A stretch of 64,000 nt of DNA from Luscinia megarhynchos (lineage: Eukaryota; Chordata; Aves; Passeriformes; Turdidae), in NCBI GenBank assembly GCA_034336665.1, contig CM067592.1, positions 50,857,783 through 50,921,782 of the forward strand, in the 5' to 3' direction. The position numbers were made by a program, and so were the translations under genes. The notes beneath the pieces were generated by a model. It was given only the letters and a program-made list of their open reading frames with translations. It searched no databases and was not told the origin of the DNA. Positions 23,955-34,616 of this stretch are shown here, one piece after another (position 1 is the first letter of the stretch; the number at the start of each line of letters is the position of its first letter).

Positions 23955-24101
23955 TTTGCATTCTGAGGTATTTTCCTGCTTTTTCTTCTGTTCCCCTAAT
24001 TTATTGAGCTGCAGTACCACCTGAGACTGAAAGTAAGAATTTAAGAAGAGAGCTGATTTATCAGAAGGATGGTTTGCATTCTGAACAGATTATCTGATGA
24101 G
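23955..24101 (+). other. Candidate 147-nt non-coding or first-coding exon
   Basis: The left edge is an excellent acceptor: a run of T and C ending TTTCCTTTACAG at 23954. The right edge is an excellent donor, GATGAG/GTGAGT. All three frames are closed across the segment, so it would be a UTR or lncRNA exon. However, an ATG at 24069 has A at -3 and G at +4 and stays open for 11 codons to the donor (MVCILNRLSDE). I do not recognise that N-terminus. Confidence 0.25.
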
Positions 24102-24151
24102 GTGAGTTTTTCTTCCTAACAATGTCTTACAGATTATTATAAAAAGCTATT

Positions 24152-24198
24152 AAAAAAAACCAACAAACCAAAAAACAAACAAACAAACAAAAAAAAAC
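24152..24198. repeat. (AAAC)n / A-rich tract
   Basis: About 47 bases of A runs and AAAC units, including four consecutive CAAA-type repeats around 24175-24189. Confidence 0.85.
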
Positions 24199-25046
24199 CA
24201 CACCAAGACCATTCCAAAAGAATAGTAATCAGATTTTATAGAATAAATTTTCCCAAAATCAAAGGAAGAAGCATATTTTCTGCACCATTAATCTTCCGTG
24301 AAAGCATTTTAACATTCAAATATACTACTCCAGTGTAAAAACATAATGTTAAAAATACAAAACAGAATACCAAAGCCTCCTCATAAACTTCTTTTGAAAT
24401 TACTGAAAAGATGGGTTGAGAGAATATGCGTGAAATGAACTCTTTGGTCCTTAAATCAGTTTATGATTTGTACTGTCTGTAAACTTTAAAGTATATCCTT
24501 TTAAATGCTCAGTTACAATCAAATGAGCTTATTCTAATTCTCTTGGAAAGGGATATTTTTATTTGTGGAAGGGGAAGAATAAAATCTGTATCTTGTCAGA
24601 GATAAAATCATACAGCTTGCATTGGCAAAATCTTATTATATCTAATAAATATTTAGAGTGTTCAGATGTATTTTATACATATTTTTGCAAAAAAAGTTTA
24701 TTTTAGGTCAAAAATACGTAAAATAGCATTTCATGTAGATATCTCAGGTTCAATTCACTGATCTGTAAAGTACAACTTATCTTGAGATTTACATTATTTT
24801 CATTATTTTATTGACAATAAACCAGTTTCATTGTAAAGATTAATACAGTTGTAGTATCTGCAAACTAAGTTTAAGTTCTCTTTGCATTTCATGCATGTGA
24901 TTTAAATTATAGTATGTAGTAGGAATGGTGCTGTTAAAATAAAATTTAAAAATGCAGTTTCTTACTTCTTCTTTGATATTACACAAACTTCACAATGTCT
25001 AGCACCAATAATATAGTAACATAGAACTATCATTAAATATCTAATT
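24199..25046. other. AT-rich unique-looking DNA
   Basis: Very AT-rich and without open frames of note or recognised repeats. Confidence 0.5.
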
Positions 25047-25068
25047 TCTCTTTTCTTCTTTTCTTTTC

Positions 25069-25099
<31 letters not shown>

Positions 25100-25220
25100 C
25101 TTTTCTTTTCTTTTCTTTTCTTTTCTTTTCTTTTCTTTTCTTTTCTTTTCTTTTCTTTTCTTTTCTTTTCTTTTCTTTTCTTTTCTTTTCTTTTCTTTTC
25201 TTTTCTTTTTTCTTTTTTTC
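25047..25220. repeat. (TTTTC)n pentanucleotide microsatellite
   Basis: 25081-25205 consists of 25 uninterrupted TTTTC units. The left (25047-25080) and right (25206-25220) shoulders are imperfect. All purines are on the minus strand, making a long homopurine-homopyrimidine tract. The lysine/arginine/glutamate-repeat frame on the minus strand here is only the translated microsatellite. Confidence 0.97.
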
Positions 25221-25600
25221 CATTAAATCTGTTTTAATTTTCAAGACACTTTTATCCATTTTACTAGAAATCAATATTATTCCTGTGCATGAGCAAAGAA
25301 AAAAAAATCGACCTGTTAATATTTTCTCCATAATCTCCTGTCAGATGCATTCATTCAATATTTTACTAGACAGCCATCTCTACAATTTCTTTTTTACTAA
25401 GAGGGGTAGTGGCAGTAGTCAGTTATGGTTTGCCACTGCGCGTGAGGCAGTGTTCATATCAAGACGTGTTTAGGCAATAATCTGAAGGAGGAGGATGAAG
25501 CAATTTTGAAACGAAGAAGTTTTGTCCTTCTGTAAAACAGGAGTGTTAGAAATATGGGCAAGATTGCAATCTGAATCAATGTTTGCCTTTTTCCTTTGAG

Positions 25601-25730
25601 AGGCACCAGTGAAGTCAGCAGACACTGACGAGAGTAGTGCAGATGCCCTGCACCACTTTGGTGTTTGCCAAAATGAGTTGATAAATGCCCTTCTCTGCTC
25701 AACACCCACCAGCTGCTTCCTGTGACAAGG
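25601..25730 (+). other. Candidate 130-nt exon with open frame to a stop (weak)
   Basis: Preceded by an acceptor-like tract (GCCTTTTTCCTTTGAG ending at 25600) and followed by a donor-like CAAGG/GTGAGT. One frame runs open from 25603 for 40 codons, including KSADTDESSADALHHFGV, and stops at TGA 25723-25725, just before the donor. Two minus frames are also open over 25454-25709, so this short stretch is stop-poor in several frames, which weakens the coding case. No domain recognised. Confidence 0.18.
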
Positions 25731-25795
25731 GTGAGTGCAGCTTTTGTTATAACTTTATAGCAAAAAAGTTATATGCATATTGCTGTGAATTAGCT

Positions 25796-25870
25796 TTTGG
25801 GTTTGGGGGGTTTTAGGTTTGGTTGTTTAGGGTTTTTTGTTTGTTTGTTTGCTTGTTTGTTTTTATTTTG
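25796..25870. repeat. (GTTT)n / G-T-rich low-complexity tract
   Basis: G and T only over most of 75 bases, with five to six GTTT units at its right end. It contains single TTAGGTTT and TTTAGGGT motifs but no telomeric array. Confidence 0.8.
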
Positions 25871-27529
25871 GAACACTTCTGTTGCATTTTCATCTTTCTT
25901 TTGAAGCTTAGGGCCGAAATAGTAAAAATGGTTGAAAAGACACATTTTAATACTCATTAAAATGGCTCTACTGAGACTACTTTCTGCTACATTCTCCTTT
26001 CTTCATCCTCTGGCTGTAAGTACTCCTCTAGGTATCAAACCTGAACAGCAAGGAAGACACTTTTGCCTGCTATAAGCATAGACTGTTTGTAAAGTTATCT
26101 TTTCAGAAGCTGTCATTTATCAGTGTAAAAGAAAAAAGTGGTTCCTTGAAGCTATCAATCAACCTTCAAAAGTAAATTTCAGGCAGAAAGCCAACCATAA
26201 TTGAAAGTCCTCTAATGAGATGCTCAGCATGATTTCAGAAGCTTCACAGTCAGGGGCAGGCAGGTTGTCATTTTAGGAGATATTTTGGATTCAGTTTTTT
26301 TTCATGGCTAAAGATTGATGAAATGGAGGTGAAAACCTGGATCTTAAACCAATTTTTGGAAACCTTACACATAAGGAATCAGGCATTTATTGCAACTGTA
26401 AGCAATACAGTAAGAACCAGTCTTTTTCATACCAACTCACACCTCTAAAACACCTTATTTATTTGCAGAACTATCGTGAGATTTAACTGTCATGACATGC
26501 CATAATATCTATTAGGGAATTTCTTGTAGGCTGTCTTGAGACTTCTAGCTCAGCCTAGGACAAAGGGCTGAGAAGAAACTGAATGAGCTCCTCAGTAGCC
26601 CAGGCAGGCATAGTTTCCTCAAGGTAAGGAACAATTCTGCTGCTGCTTCTTTTTTTGTCGGTGGATTCCTGAGATACAGCTTGTACACACTGCATACACT
26701 GCTGCTGCCTCTAACTCACTTCATTTTGAGCAGTTAGGGGTCAACAGACCCCTTTCTTTTTTTCCTGCAACACTACTCTAGGAGAAGATAAAGGTTGCTG
26801 TGGTCCTCTCTGTACATTTCTGGACCACTCAGGTCGCAGAAACAGAGGTCAGCAGGTCGCTGACTTGCTTTCTGCTGAGGCTGACCCAGTCAGTCTGCAC
26901 TGTGGCTCAAGGCCAGCAGCTTCCACGGGAGAAAGAAAAAGCCAGGGAATACAAACCAACACTCTTCCTAACCCTAGATTACTTTATCATGTCAATGACT
27001 GATGGCACTACCACAGAATAATAAGAAATAAATGACAGATTTACAGCGCTGTATGAAAAGGATCCACCTACTAAATACAGTTTGGGGTGTAAAGACTCCT
27101 GTGTCATAACAACTGTTGACTCCCACCAACCCTTCTATTTCAAACACCAGAAAGAAATTCAGCAATGCAATGACTTGCTACAGAAGATTAAAATTGATGA
27201 TAATTGTACTTTCTGTCACAATATTGATTTATTACTTTTATTTTAGAGAACCATGCAGGCTTAGCATTGAGAAGTATGTTGACATGATTTACAAAAAGAA
27301 AGTGCATTGTAAGGTTCTCTTAAAAAGATGTCTGTCTATATTTATATTTGCAAAGGGCTGGTTATGGAAAACTGACTAGTTCATATTATGATGGACTGTT
27401 GCATCTGTTGCTAGTCACTCTTTGTAAATGGAAAATATGTTTGTGGGTATAAACATCATAGTTGCAAGAAAACTGTTTTAAGCAGAGGGGTAACAGAGAA
27501 ACATGAAATGAACAAGTACGAAACCACCT
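25871..27529. other. Unique-looking DNA
   Basis: No gene recognised. A further splice-bounded but non-coding segment lies at 26530-26623 (TTCTTGTAG left, AAG/GTAAGG right). A short GC hairpin (AGGGGTC, loop AACA, GACCCCT) lies at 26736-26753. The frames at 26800-27021 and 27116-27379 have no visible domain. Confidence 0.45.
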
Positions 27530-28905
27530 GTCACAGACCAGCCCACACTATGTGCCTGGGAGCTTTATCCAAACACTTCTCAAGCTCTGTCATGCTTGGT
27601 GCTGTGACCACCTCCCTGGGGAGCCGTTCCAATGCCCCAACACCCTCTGGGTGAAGAGCCTTTTTCTAATATCCAGCCTAAACCTCTCCCAAATCAGCTT
27701 CCTGCTGTTACCTTGGGTGCTGCCATTGCTCACCAGAGCAATCAGTACCTGCCCCCTTGTTCCCTCGACAAGGATGTTGCAGACTGCAACAAGATGTCCC
27801 CTCAGTCTCCTCTTGTCTGGGCTGAACAGACTCCAGACTGAGCAGTGCCCTCAGCCACTGCTCACACGGCTTCCCCTCCAAACCCTTCACACCCTCACGG
27901 CCTCCTCTGGACACTCTCTGACAGCTCAGTGCCTTTTTGTGTTGTGGCACCCAGAGCTGGCCCAGCACTAGGGGTGAGGCTGCCCCAGCTCAGAGCAGAG
28001 CAGGACAATCCCCTCCCTTGCCCGGCTGTGATGCTGTGCCTGATGCTCCCCAGGACACAGGTGGCCCTCCCTGCTGACTCCTATTCAGCTTTTGGTAGAC
28101 CAAGAGCCCCAGGTCCCTTTTCACATCACTTCTTTCCAGTATCAAATTCCCCACTCTGTCTGTACATCCAGGGTTACCCCGGTGCAGAATTTCAGTTGCA
28201 GAATCCAGCACTCTCCCTTCTTGAACTTCATATGGATGATGATTGCCCAGTCCTCTTATTTGTCAAGGTCTTTCTGCAAGGCTTCCCTGTTTTTGAGGAG
28301 TAAACAGCTCCTTGTGGTTTCATATAATCTGTGAACTTGTTGAGTATCCCTTCCAGTCCTGTGTCCAGGCCATTTATGAAGCTGTTGAAGAGCACAGGGC
28401 TGAGTATGGAGCCCTGTGGAACCCCACCAGTGACAGATCATCAGCCTGATGGCACCTGTAATCCTTTGTGCCTGGCCCATGAGCCAGTTGCTCACCTATC
28501 AAGTGACGTGTTTATCCATCTGACAATGGATATTTTGTCCAGAAGGACACAGTATCAAAAGCTCTACTGAAATCCAAAAAGATTGCATCAACTGGCTTCC
28601 CTTGATCAGCTAGGTAGGTTATCCTGTCAGGAAAGGAGAGGTTTGGTAAGCAGGACTTTCCTCTCATGAAGCCATTCTAGCTGTGACTAGTGGCTGTTTT
28701 TCCCCTCAGATGTTTTCCAGTAGTTCCCAGAACAATCTTCTTCATAACTTTACCAGGCACTGAAAAGGGTCTTTAGTTTACAGGATCCTCCTTCTTGCCC
28801 TTCTTGAAAACTGGGACAATGTTCGCCAGCTTTCTGTCAGCTGGGACCTCTCCAGATTCCCAAGACTGCTCAAAAGTCAATGAGAGAGGTTTTGTGATGG
28901 CATTA
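27530..28905 (-). mobile_element. CR1 LINE, 1.4 kb, minus orientation, RT C-terminal part plus 3' region
   Basis: Read on the minus strand this is a CR1 retrotransposon copy. Right to left on the plus strand it covers the C-terminal part of the reverse-transcriptase ORF: the complements of CAGCTGGGACCTCTCCAGAT, ATCCTCCTTCTTGCCCTTCT, CATGAAGCCATTCTAGCTG, and GAGTATGGAGCCCTGTGGA. It then continues into the 3' part: complement of GGCACCCAGAGCTGGCCCAG, then GTCTCCTCTTGTCTGGGCTG, then TTTCTAATATCCAGCC. The last ATTCTATG-type tail is missing at the left border. The reading frame is broken by many stops and indels, so it is dead. The several short frames at 27552-28570 on both strands are fragments of it. 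Borders are accurate to a few tens of bases. Confidence 0.92.
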
Positions 28906-29589
28906 GAATACATATAAAAAATTGTATTTCTAGGAAATAGTATCATCAAGGATCTATAAAGAAGCAGGGGAAAGATCTACATCTTGGAATCTGTAATTTC
29001 ACCTCAGTTTTACCAGCTATATTAGGAGTCTTGTTTGTTATGCACAAGTAAATTTATTTTGCACTCAGAAATAGTGTCCTTTTTCTTAAGGCCTGAGTTT
29101 CATTAACACACTTTAATATAATAGTATCAGTTATTCCTTCCCCATCATGTCAGTTACTCAAAAAAATTTATTTCTATATGTCTTATCCACTATGAGAAAA
29201 AAAAAAAAATCAATTGTCCAGCAGTTTTAGAGCACCTTTCCAAAGACCACCCTATTTTGAATACTCTCAATTAGTCTGGTTTCAGATCACCACCCCAAAA
29301 AATGTGAATGCCCATAGAAAGATTAATTTTTTTCCTTAACAAACCATACCGCCCAGAGAATTAAAATTAAAAAAAAAACCAAAAAAGGGATATGAAAAAG
29401 CGTATTGAGATACTTATTTTTCAGATGTTTCCAATAAAGAAAAGTAAATTTCAAAAGCACCACTTGCTGAGGAAAGTAACTAAATACATTATCCTGAATT
29501 GCTGAAACACAGGACTGTGATGTTGTTGTGCATTCATGACAGGTCCATTATACTGTAACTGTAATATATATATATCCATTATATTGTAA
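28906..29589. other. AT-rich spacer between CR1 copies
   Basis: No gene. Short poly-A tracts lie near 29193-29210 and 29361-29380, and a TA run near 29565. Confidence 0.5.
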
Positions 29590-29925
29590 TTGTAAGTGCC
29601 ACATCTGAACTTCTTTGAAATACCTCTAAAGATGGTGTCACAACCGCTTCCCTGGGCAGCCTGTTCCAGTGCTTGATAACCATTGTAATGCAGAAGATTT
29701 TCCTAATATGCAATCTAAACCTTCACCAAGGCAACTTGTAATTTCCTCTCATCTTGTTGTTTGTTACCGGAGAGAAGAGAGCAATTCCTAGCTCTCAACA
29801 ACCTCCTTTCAGGTAGCTGTAGCAAGTCAAGGTGTCCCTCCTGATCCTCTTTTTCTCCAGGCTAAACACCACCAGGTCCCTCAGCCGCTCCTCATAAGAT
29901 TTATAGCTTTGGTTCTGCAATCCAT
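29590..29925 (-). mobile_element. CR1 LINE 3' fragment, minus orientation
   Basis: On the plus strand it shows complements of CR1 3' blocks in order: CTTCCCTGGGCAGCCTGTTC, TTTTCCTAATATGCAATC, ATTTCCTCTCATCTTGTTG, ACAACCTCCTTTCAGGTAGC, and CTCCAGGCTAAACACC, then CCTCAGCCGCTCCTCATAAG. It is truncated at both ends, diverged and non-coding. Confidence 0.88.
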
Positions 29926-32900
29926 TAGGATTAGTCCTGCAATATCATTGTACTTGAGGCTTTTACACTACCATTACAAAGTGCTGTGTCACTACAGTTC
30001 CTTCACAGCTCTTGTTTAGTTTAGACAGCTGTCTGGAAGCATCAACTTGACAAAATGCAGATACCTAAGGACAATTTATTTTTTATTCTGAGCAAGGACT
30101 TAGAGTTCCTTTTGCAGCATGAATTATTTAATAGAGTTTAAAAGAAGCAAAGGCCCTTGATTTTTGACAATGATAATTTTAACTGAGAAAAGTATCAAGA
30201 GCATTTGCTCAAACTGACACCAAAGAAACAAACAAACAAACCAAAAAATTAGCTACTATGGCTTTCTGAAAGCAAATAAGAAATGCTCTTATTTTGAAAA
30301 CTGCATTCAGTGTCATATCAAGGATGTGTATTAATAGTACGAGCCACAGACCAATTGATTTAGGAGAGAAACTGCATTCTTGGGTTTTCCTTCCACTTTG
30401 GAGTCAGTCATTAAAATCTATGTCAAAAACCGCATTCTTGTCAATTTGCTTTGATTTGCATGTCCTTTAATATTGCCATGCTTGTCTCCTAGTGTCATTT
30501 TTTAAAAAAATTATGTCTAAAGTTTGATCTCTAAATCTTTATTTATGCATCAATGTCTCTGAATTGACAACTTAATTTTACAAAAGCCTTGATAATCAAG
30601 CAGTTCTCATTGATTTCATAAGAGGATTGCATGCTACATGATCAATATTTTAGATGTCTAAATATATCCCAGCATCAGGGCTCTGGTTGTTTTGGTGGCT
30701 CTCATAATGCCATATCATGATGACAAGTTATCTTGACTTGTGGCTACACAGTCTACGTGATATTTCATTGTAATCATACACCTGTGGCCTAATTCAATGA
30801 TTGCAACCAACAATATTCTAGGATCGATTCCTGTTTCCATAATAACGAATCTGAAATAAATTTGTCAGATATTGCAGAAATCAGGTCACAAGTGATGCCT
30901 TTGTAACAGTTACAAAATTGTTCCCACACAAAAATCATTGACTACTGAACTGAGCACTTGCAAAAAAGCAGAAATAATAATCTCAGGAACAAAAGCACCA
31001 GTTTGTCCAAATGCATATTTCTGTGCTGAGAGGATCTCATATCCAAGCTACAAATGAAAAATCAGAAGAAGTTCAGTATGATATAAATAGTAGAAGAGAT
31101 TTCATAACAGCAAAAATGTTACATGAGATGTTTTTAGGGCATAGTAACACTCTGGAAAGAGTTGAAAACAATTAGGGAAAAAAGAGAATGAAATAAGTAT
31201 TTATTATTTATGCTGGTATCTGCCTTTTGTGGTGTGTGCAAATGTAGAGAATAGATATCAAAAATCAAGCATACAGAAAAGGAAGCTGCTGTTTAAAGCA
31301 TATGGTCCCCTTTAAAAAAAAACCTTCAGTATGAGGAGTAGATTCACAGTGGTTTACATGATACTTTAAAAAAATAGAAAAGAAATCAAATGGGGAGGAA
31401 ATAAGCAGGACTTTAAATGAGACTGCAAGCCTCCTCCATTCCCTGCTGGGACCATTCCTTCCAGCTGGGGCAAACCTTGGTCATTAACATTCTCAAAATC
31501 ATATTGATGCTTGCAGAAGGAAGCAGCACATCCTTCTAATTCCATGGAAACTATTTATTACACTTCTCTCTACACTTCTGCCTATGCTCTAGCCCTGTCT
31601 ATCTTAGACAGGGCTTATCAAATTTTTTGCATAAACTCTCACCGTTTAAAACACTTTTAAAAATATCATCTTTAAAAATAGTTATTTAGTACTTGGTTCT
31701 AGTCAAAATGGGTTGCAATTTCTATTTATTTTTGTTGGTATTCTTCTGGGTTGGCATTTAGATTACTCTATCTAAAATATCTTCTTTAATATCATCTCAG
31801 ATTTAGAAAAAAAAAGCTTTGTATCTAACTTTTGAAAAGCTAAATAATTGGGGGTTTTGTGTTCAAAAGAAAAATGTTTATCAAACAGGTATTTACGAAA
31901 CTTCTACAATCATGGCTCAGATATGTATTTCTTATCATTTAGTCATCTAGCCACCACTTTTTTGTTTAGGAAACACAACACTCTATAAGACTTTGATCTT
32001 GGTCCATCCTTTGAGAACACAGAGTAAAGGCAACATCTTAAATAATGCAACTTGTGCAATCTCCAAAGCAAATGGCAAATTAATCAGTCTCTGAATCCTT
32101 ATTTTTTGAAGACTTGTGCATTTTTAAAGAAGATGGAGTAATTGTTTAGTGACTTGGTGCCATTGATTTTCATTATGGATGGTGTTGACAAAGGTCTGTG
32201 TCAGGTCACCTGGGACAGATAGCCTTTGCATATCTAACTAAAATAGGGAGAATATACCATTTCTTATTCCATATTCAAGAGGAAAGCTCCAGTCCTTGAA
32301 ATAAGTTTTGTGTGACCTTCTGGACAAAGAAATTTGTCCTTTTTGGCCATTAGAATAAATGAGAAAAATGCAAAGCTGCATAGTCATGAAGCAGAGGTCT
32401 GGATTTTACAGGCCAACAGATTCCTGATTGAGAATGTTGGTTAGAAGAAAAAGGTTATAAAAGAACAAAAGAATAAAAGAGAAATGCTCTTATTTGCTAA
32501 ATGTGTGCATTACTTCTTGATTTCTCCATTAGTAATATCTGGAATAGAAATTAAGTGTTCCCATGAGAAGAAACATATTTACTTTGAAGTGTGTGGTAGT
32601 TTTCAACTTCTTACAAATTTTTGGTGTGTGTAAGACATGAATTCCATAATATAAAAATCATATTTAACTGAGATACAGATTTAACATACCCATTTCCAGG
32701 TATTTTCCTACTAAGATTTTACTTGCAACTTTGAAGTAATTATCATTTTTATATATTTTCAGTAGTGACGCAGAATTATTTCTAAGCTACACTAAAATTC
32801 TTTTTTCTTCCACTCTAGAGGATTGAAAAATATATAATTTTAATTGCACTTCAGATTTTGCTTTAAAATTGTCAGATTTTTTTCAGTTTGTGCATTTGAT

Positions 32901-34204
32901 TTTTTTTCTTTTTTTTTAATTTTTACTTTCTTATGTTCTAGTTTAAGGATTTTCCTCCCACTTTCTACAGTCTAGTTGTTCTCCATCCTTGCCATCTAAA
33001 CTTCTGTTCTCTAATAGCTCAGTCCCATTCAGTCTCATTGAAATGAAGTTTGTAATTTTAGTGTTTTACAGTAGCTACTGGATTTAGGAAAAAATCAAAC
33101 ACTTATGTGTTATGATGACTCAGTGAATTTCTCTGGAGGAAAATGTGACTTTAAAGATTTGTTAGCTGGCAGTGCTTTCTAGATATCTGCTTTAGCAAAT
33201 TCTGTCTCATAATGGAAACTGTACAATGAGAGTATGTGAGCTGTTATACAATTCAGCAGACAAAGAAATTGAGTTTTTCTAAAATGAGGTGTCTTGGAAA
33301 ACAGAACACGTCAGTCTGTCTGAGAATGTACAAGTAAATATAACCATTAAATTCATTTTTATTTACTCAACCTGCTTCCGTAAATATATCAATTAGAATC
33401 TTATCAAAAACATTTCTAAAAAAAGGCAAAAGAACATTGTTAAAATACTGGTAGTGTTTTGAGAGAGCTGACAGGTAATTTGTGGCTACAAAGAGCCTTG
33501 ATTGATTGACCAAGCATTGCTTCCATAGAGGCTAATATAAAACTTTTAAGAAAGCTATTAAATATCACTTGTACTTCCTGTGTCTCCTCTAATAGTAGCT
33601 GTGGGATGTGTAATAACCACTTTTCATTTCTGTCAGTCAGGTCAGAGGGGAGGAAATAGGAGAAAGCTAATGAGCATGTAGTCCATGAGGAAAACACCGA
33701 TGCATATGACAGTAATAACTGATGAGAATTGTCTTTAACAAGAAAAGAGGAATTGTTTTTAAAGATCATTCAGGTTTGGTGGAGCAATAAAAAGATGCTG
33801 TAAATGGGTAGAAAGGAGAGAAAGGTCCTCATCTGTGTAGACAAGTGCATATACACACTATTATTTGATATATGAGGGTGTAAGAAATGTTAAAGTTCCA
33901 TGAGCTACAGCCTCAGGTGAGGTGTGGCAGTGGAAACCACACAGTTTACTCCAACATCTTTCCTAGAACAAGCAAGCTGAGCTGAAGATGTTTCTGTAAA
34001 TTGGCACTATATCTTCCTCTGGTACAGAGCAAAAACTTTTTGAGTTTTTCCTCTTGAAATAACTGATGAGGACTCATGTGACGTTTGTTAACTGTCAGTG
34101 ATGTTACAACAACTCCTGTTAATTCTGTCTTCATCCAGGAAAAAGGGGCTGAGAATGAAGAAGAGGGAAAACTTTGCACAAATTGCTTGTGGTGGGAGGC
34201 ACTG
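29926..34204. other. AT-rich unique-looking DNA
   Basis: About 4.3 kb without recognised gene or repeat. Contains a perfect 10-bp hairpin at 31591-31615. A minus frame at 33440-33769 (109 codons) is the longest non-repeat frame here, but it matches nothing I recognise. Confidence 0.5.
31591..31615. repeat. Perfect 10-bp inverted repeat
   Basis: AGCCCTGTCT (31591-31600) and AGACAGGGCT (31606-31615) are exact complements around a 5-nt loop. The arms are GC-rich within AT-rich surroundings. Confidence 0.75.
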
Positions 34205-34497
34205 GTATCCTCTGTCTGGTGACGAACAATAGGACAGAAGAAAATACAATGAAGTGCATCAGGGTGAATTCAGATTGGAGATTAGGAAAAGGTTCTTCAC
34301 TGAGAGCACGATCACAAGAACAGTCTTACCAGGAAAGTGGTCATGGCACCAAGGCCTTCAGAGTTCACGAAATGTCTGCACAGTGCTCTTAGTTACGAGA
34401 TTTACTGTCAAATAGTCCTGCAGGAAAGGGGAAGTTTGTTTGATGATCCTTATGAGTCCTTTTCATCTTGAGATATCTGATTCCGTGATTCTAAATT
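34205..34497 (+). mobile_element. CR1 LINE 3' end, plus orientation
   Basis: Shows the 3' CR1 order: ACAATAGGACAGAAGAAAAT, AGATTGGAGATTAGGAAAAG, TTCTTCACTGAGAGCACGAT, and GTTTGATGATCCTTATGAG, with a tail ending in TGATTCCGTGATTCTAAA. It is 5'-truncated and diverged. The frame at 34174-34392 overlaps it. Confidence 0.82.
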
Positions 34498-34586
34498 GTT
34501 TTACAAAACCATAGGAATCTTGTATAAACTTTTATCCATCCTAGCAGATTCTTTCAACATCCTCGCACAATGTAGAAAAGGGAATA

Positions 34587-34616
34587 TGTGTGTGTGTGTG
34601 TGTGCGCGCGTGTGTG
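34587..34616. repeat. (TG)n with internal (CG)n
   Basis: Alternating purine-pyrimidine for 30 bases, TGTG...GCGCGCG...TGTGTG. The pattern favours Z-DNA. Confidence 0.9.

Noticed and set aside
25041..25331. Minus-strand Lys/Arg/Glu-repeat frame
   Set aside because: It is the translated TTTTC microsatellite; pentanucleotide arrays without stops give long artificial frames.
25796..25870. Possible interstitial telomeric repeat
   Set aside because: Only isolated TTAGGTTT/TTTAGGGT motifs; no tandem TTAGGG units.
27552..28570. Several 70-150-codon frames
   Set aside because: Fragments of a dead CR1 copy, mostly on the wrong strand or in the wrong frame for its reverse transcriptase.
33440..33769. 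109-codon minus-strand frame
   Set aside because: No domain, no splice signals matching it and no recognised family; within what chance allows in 64 kb.
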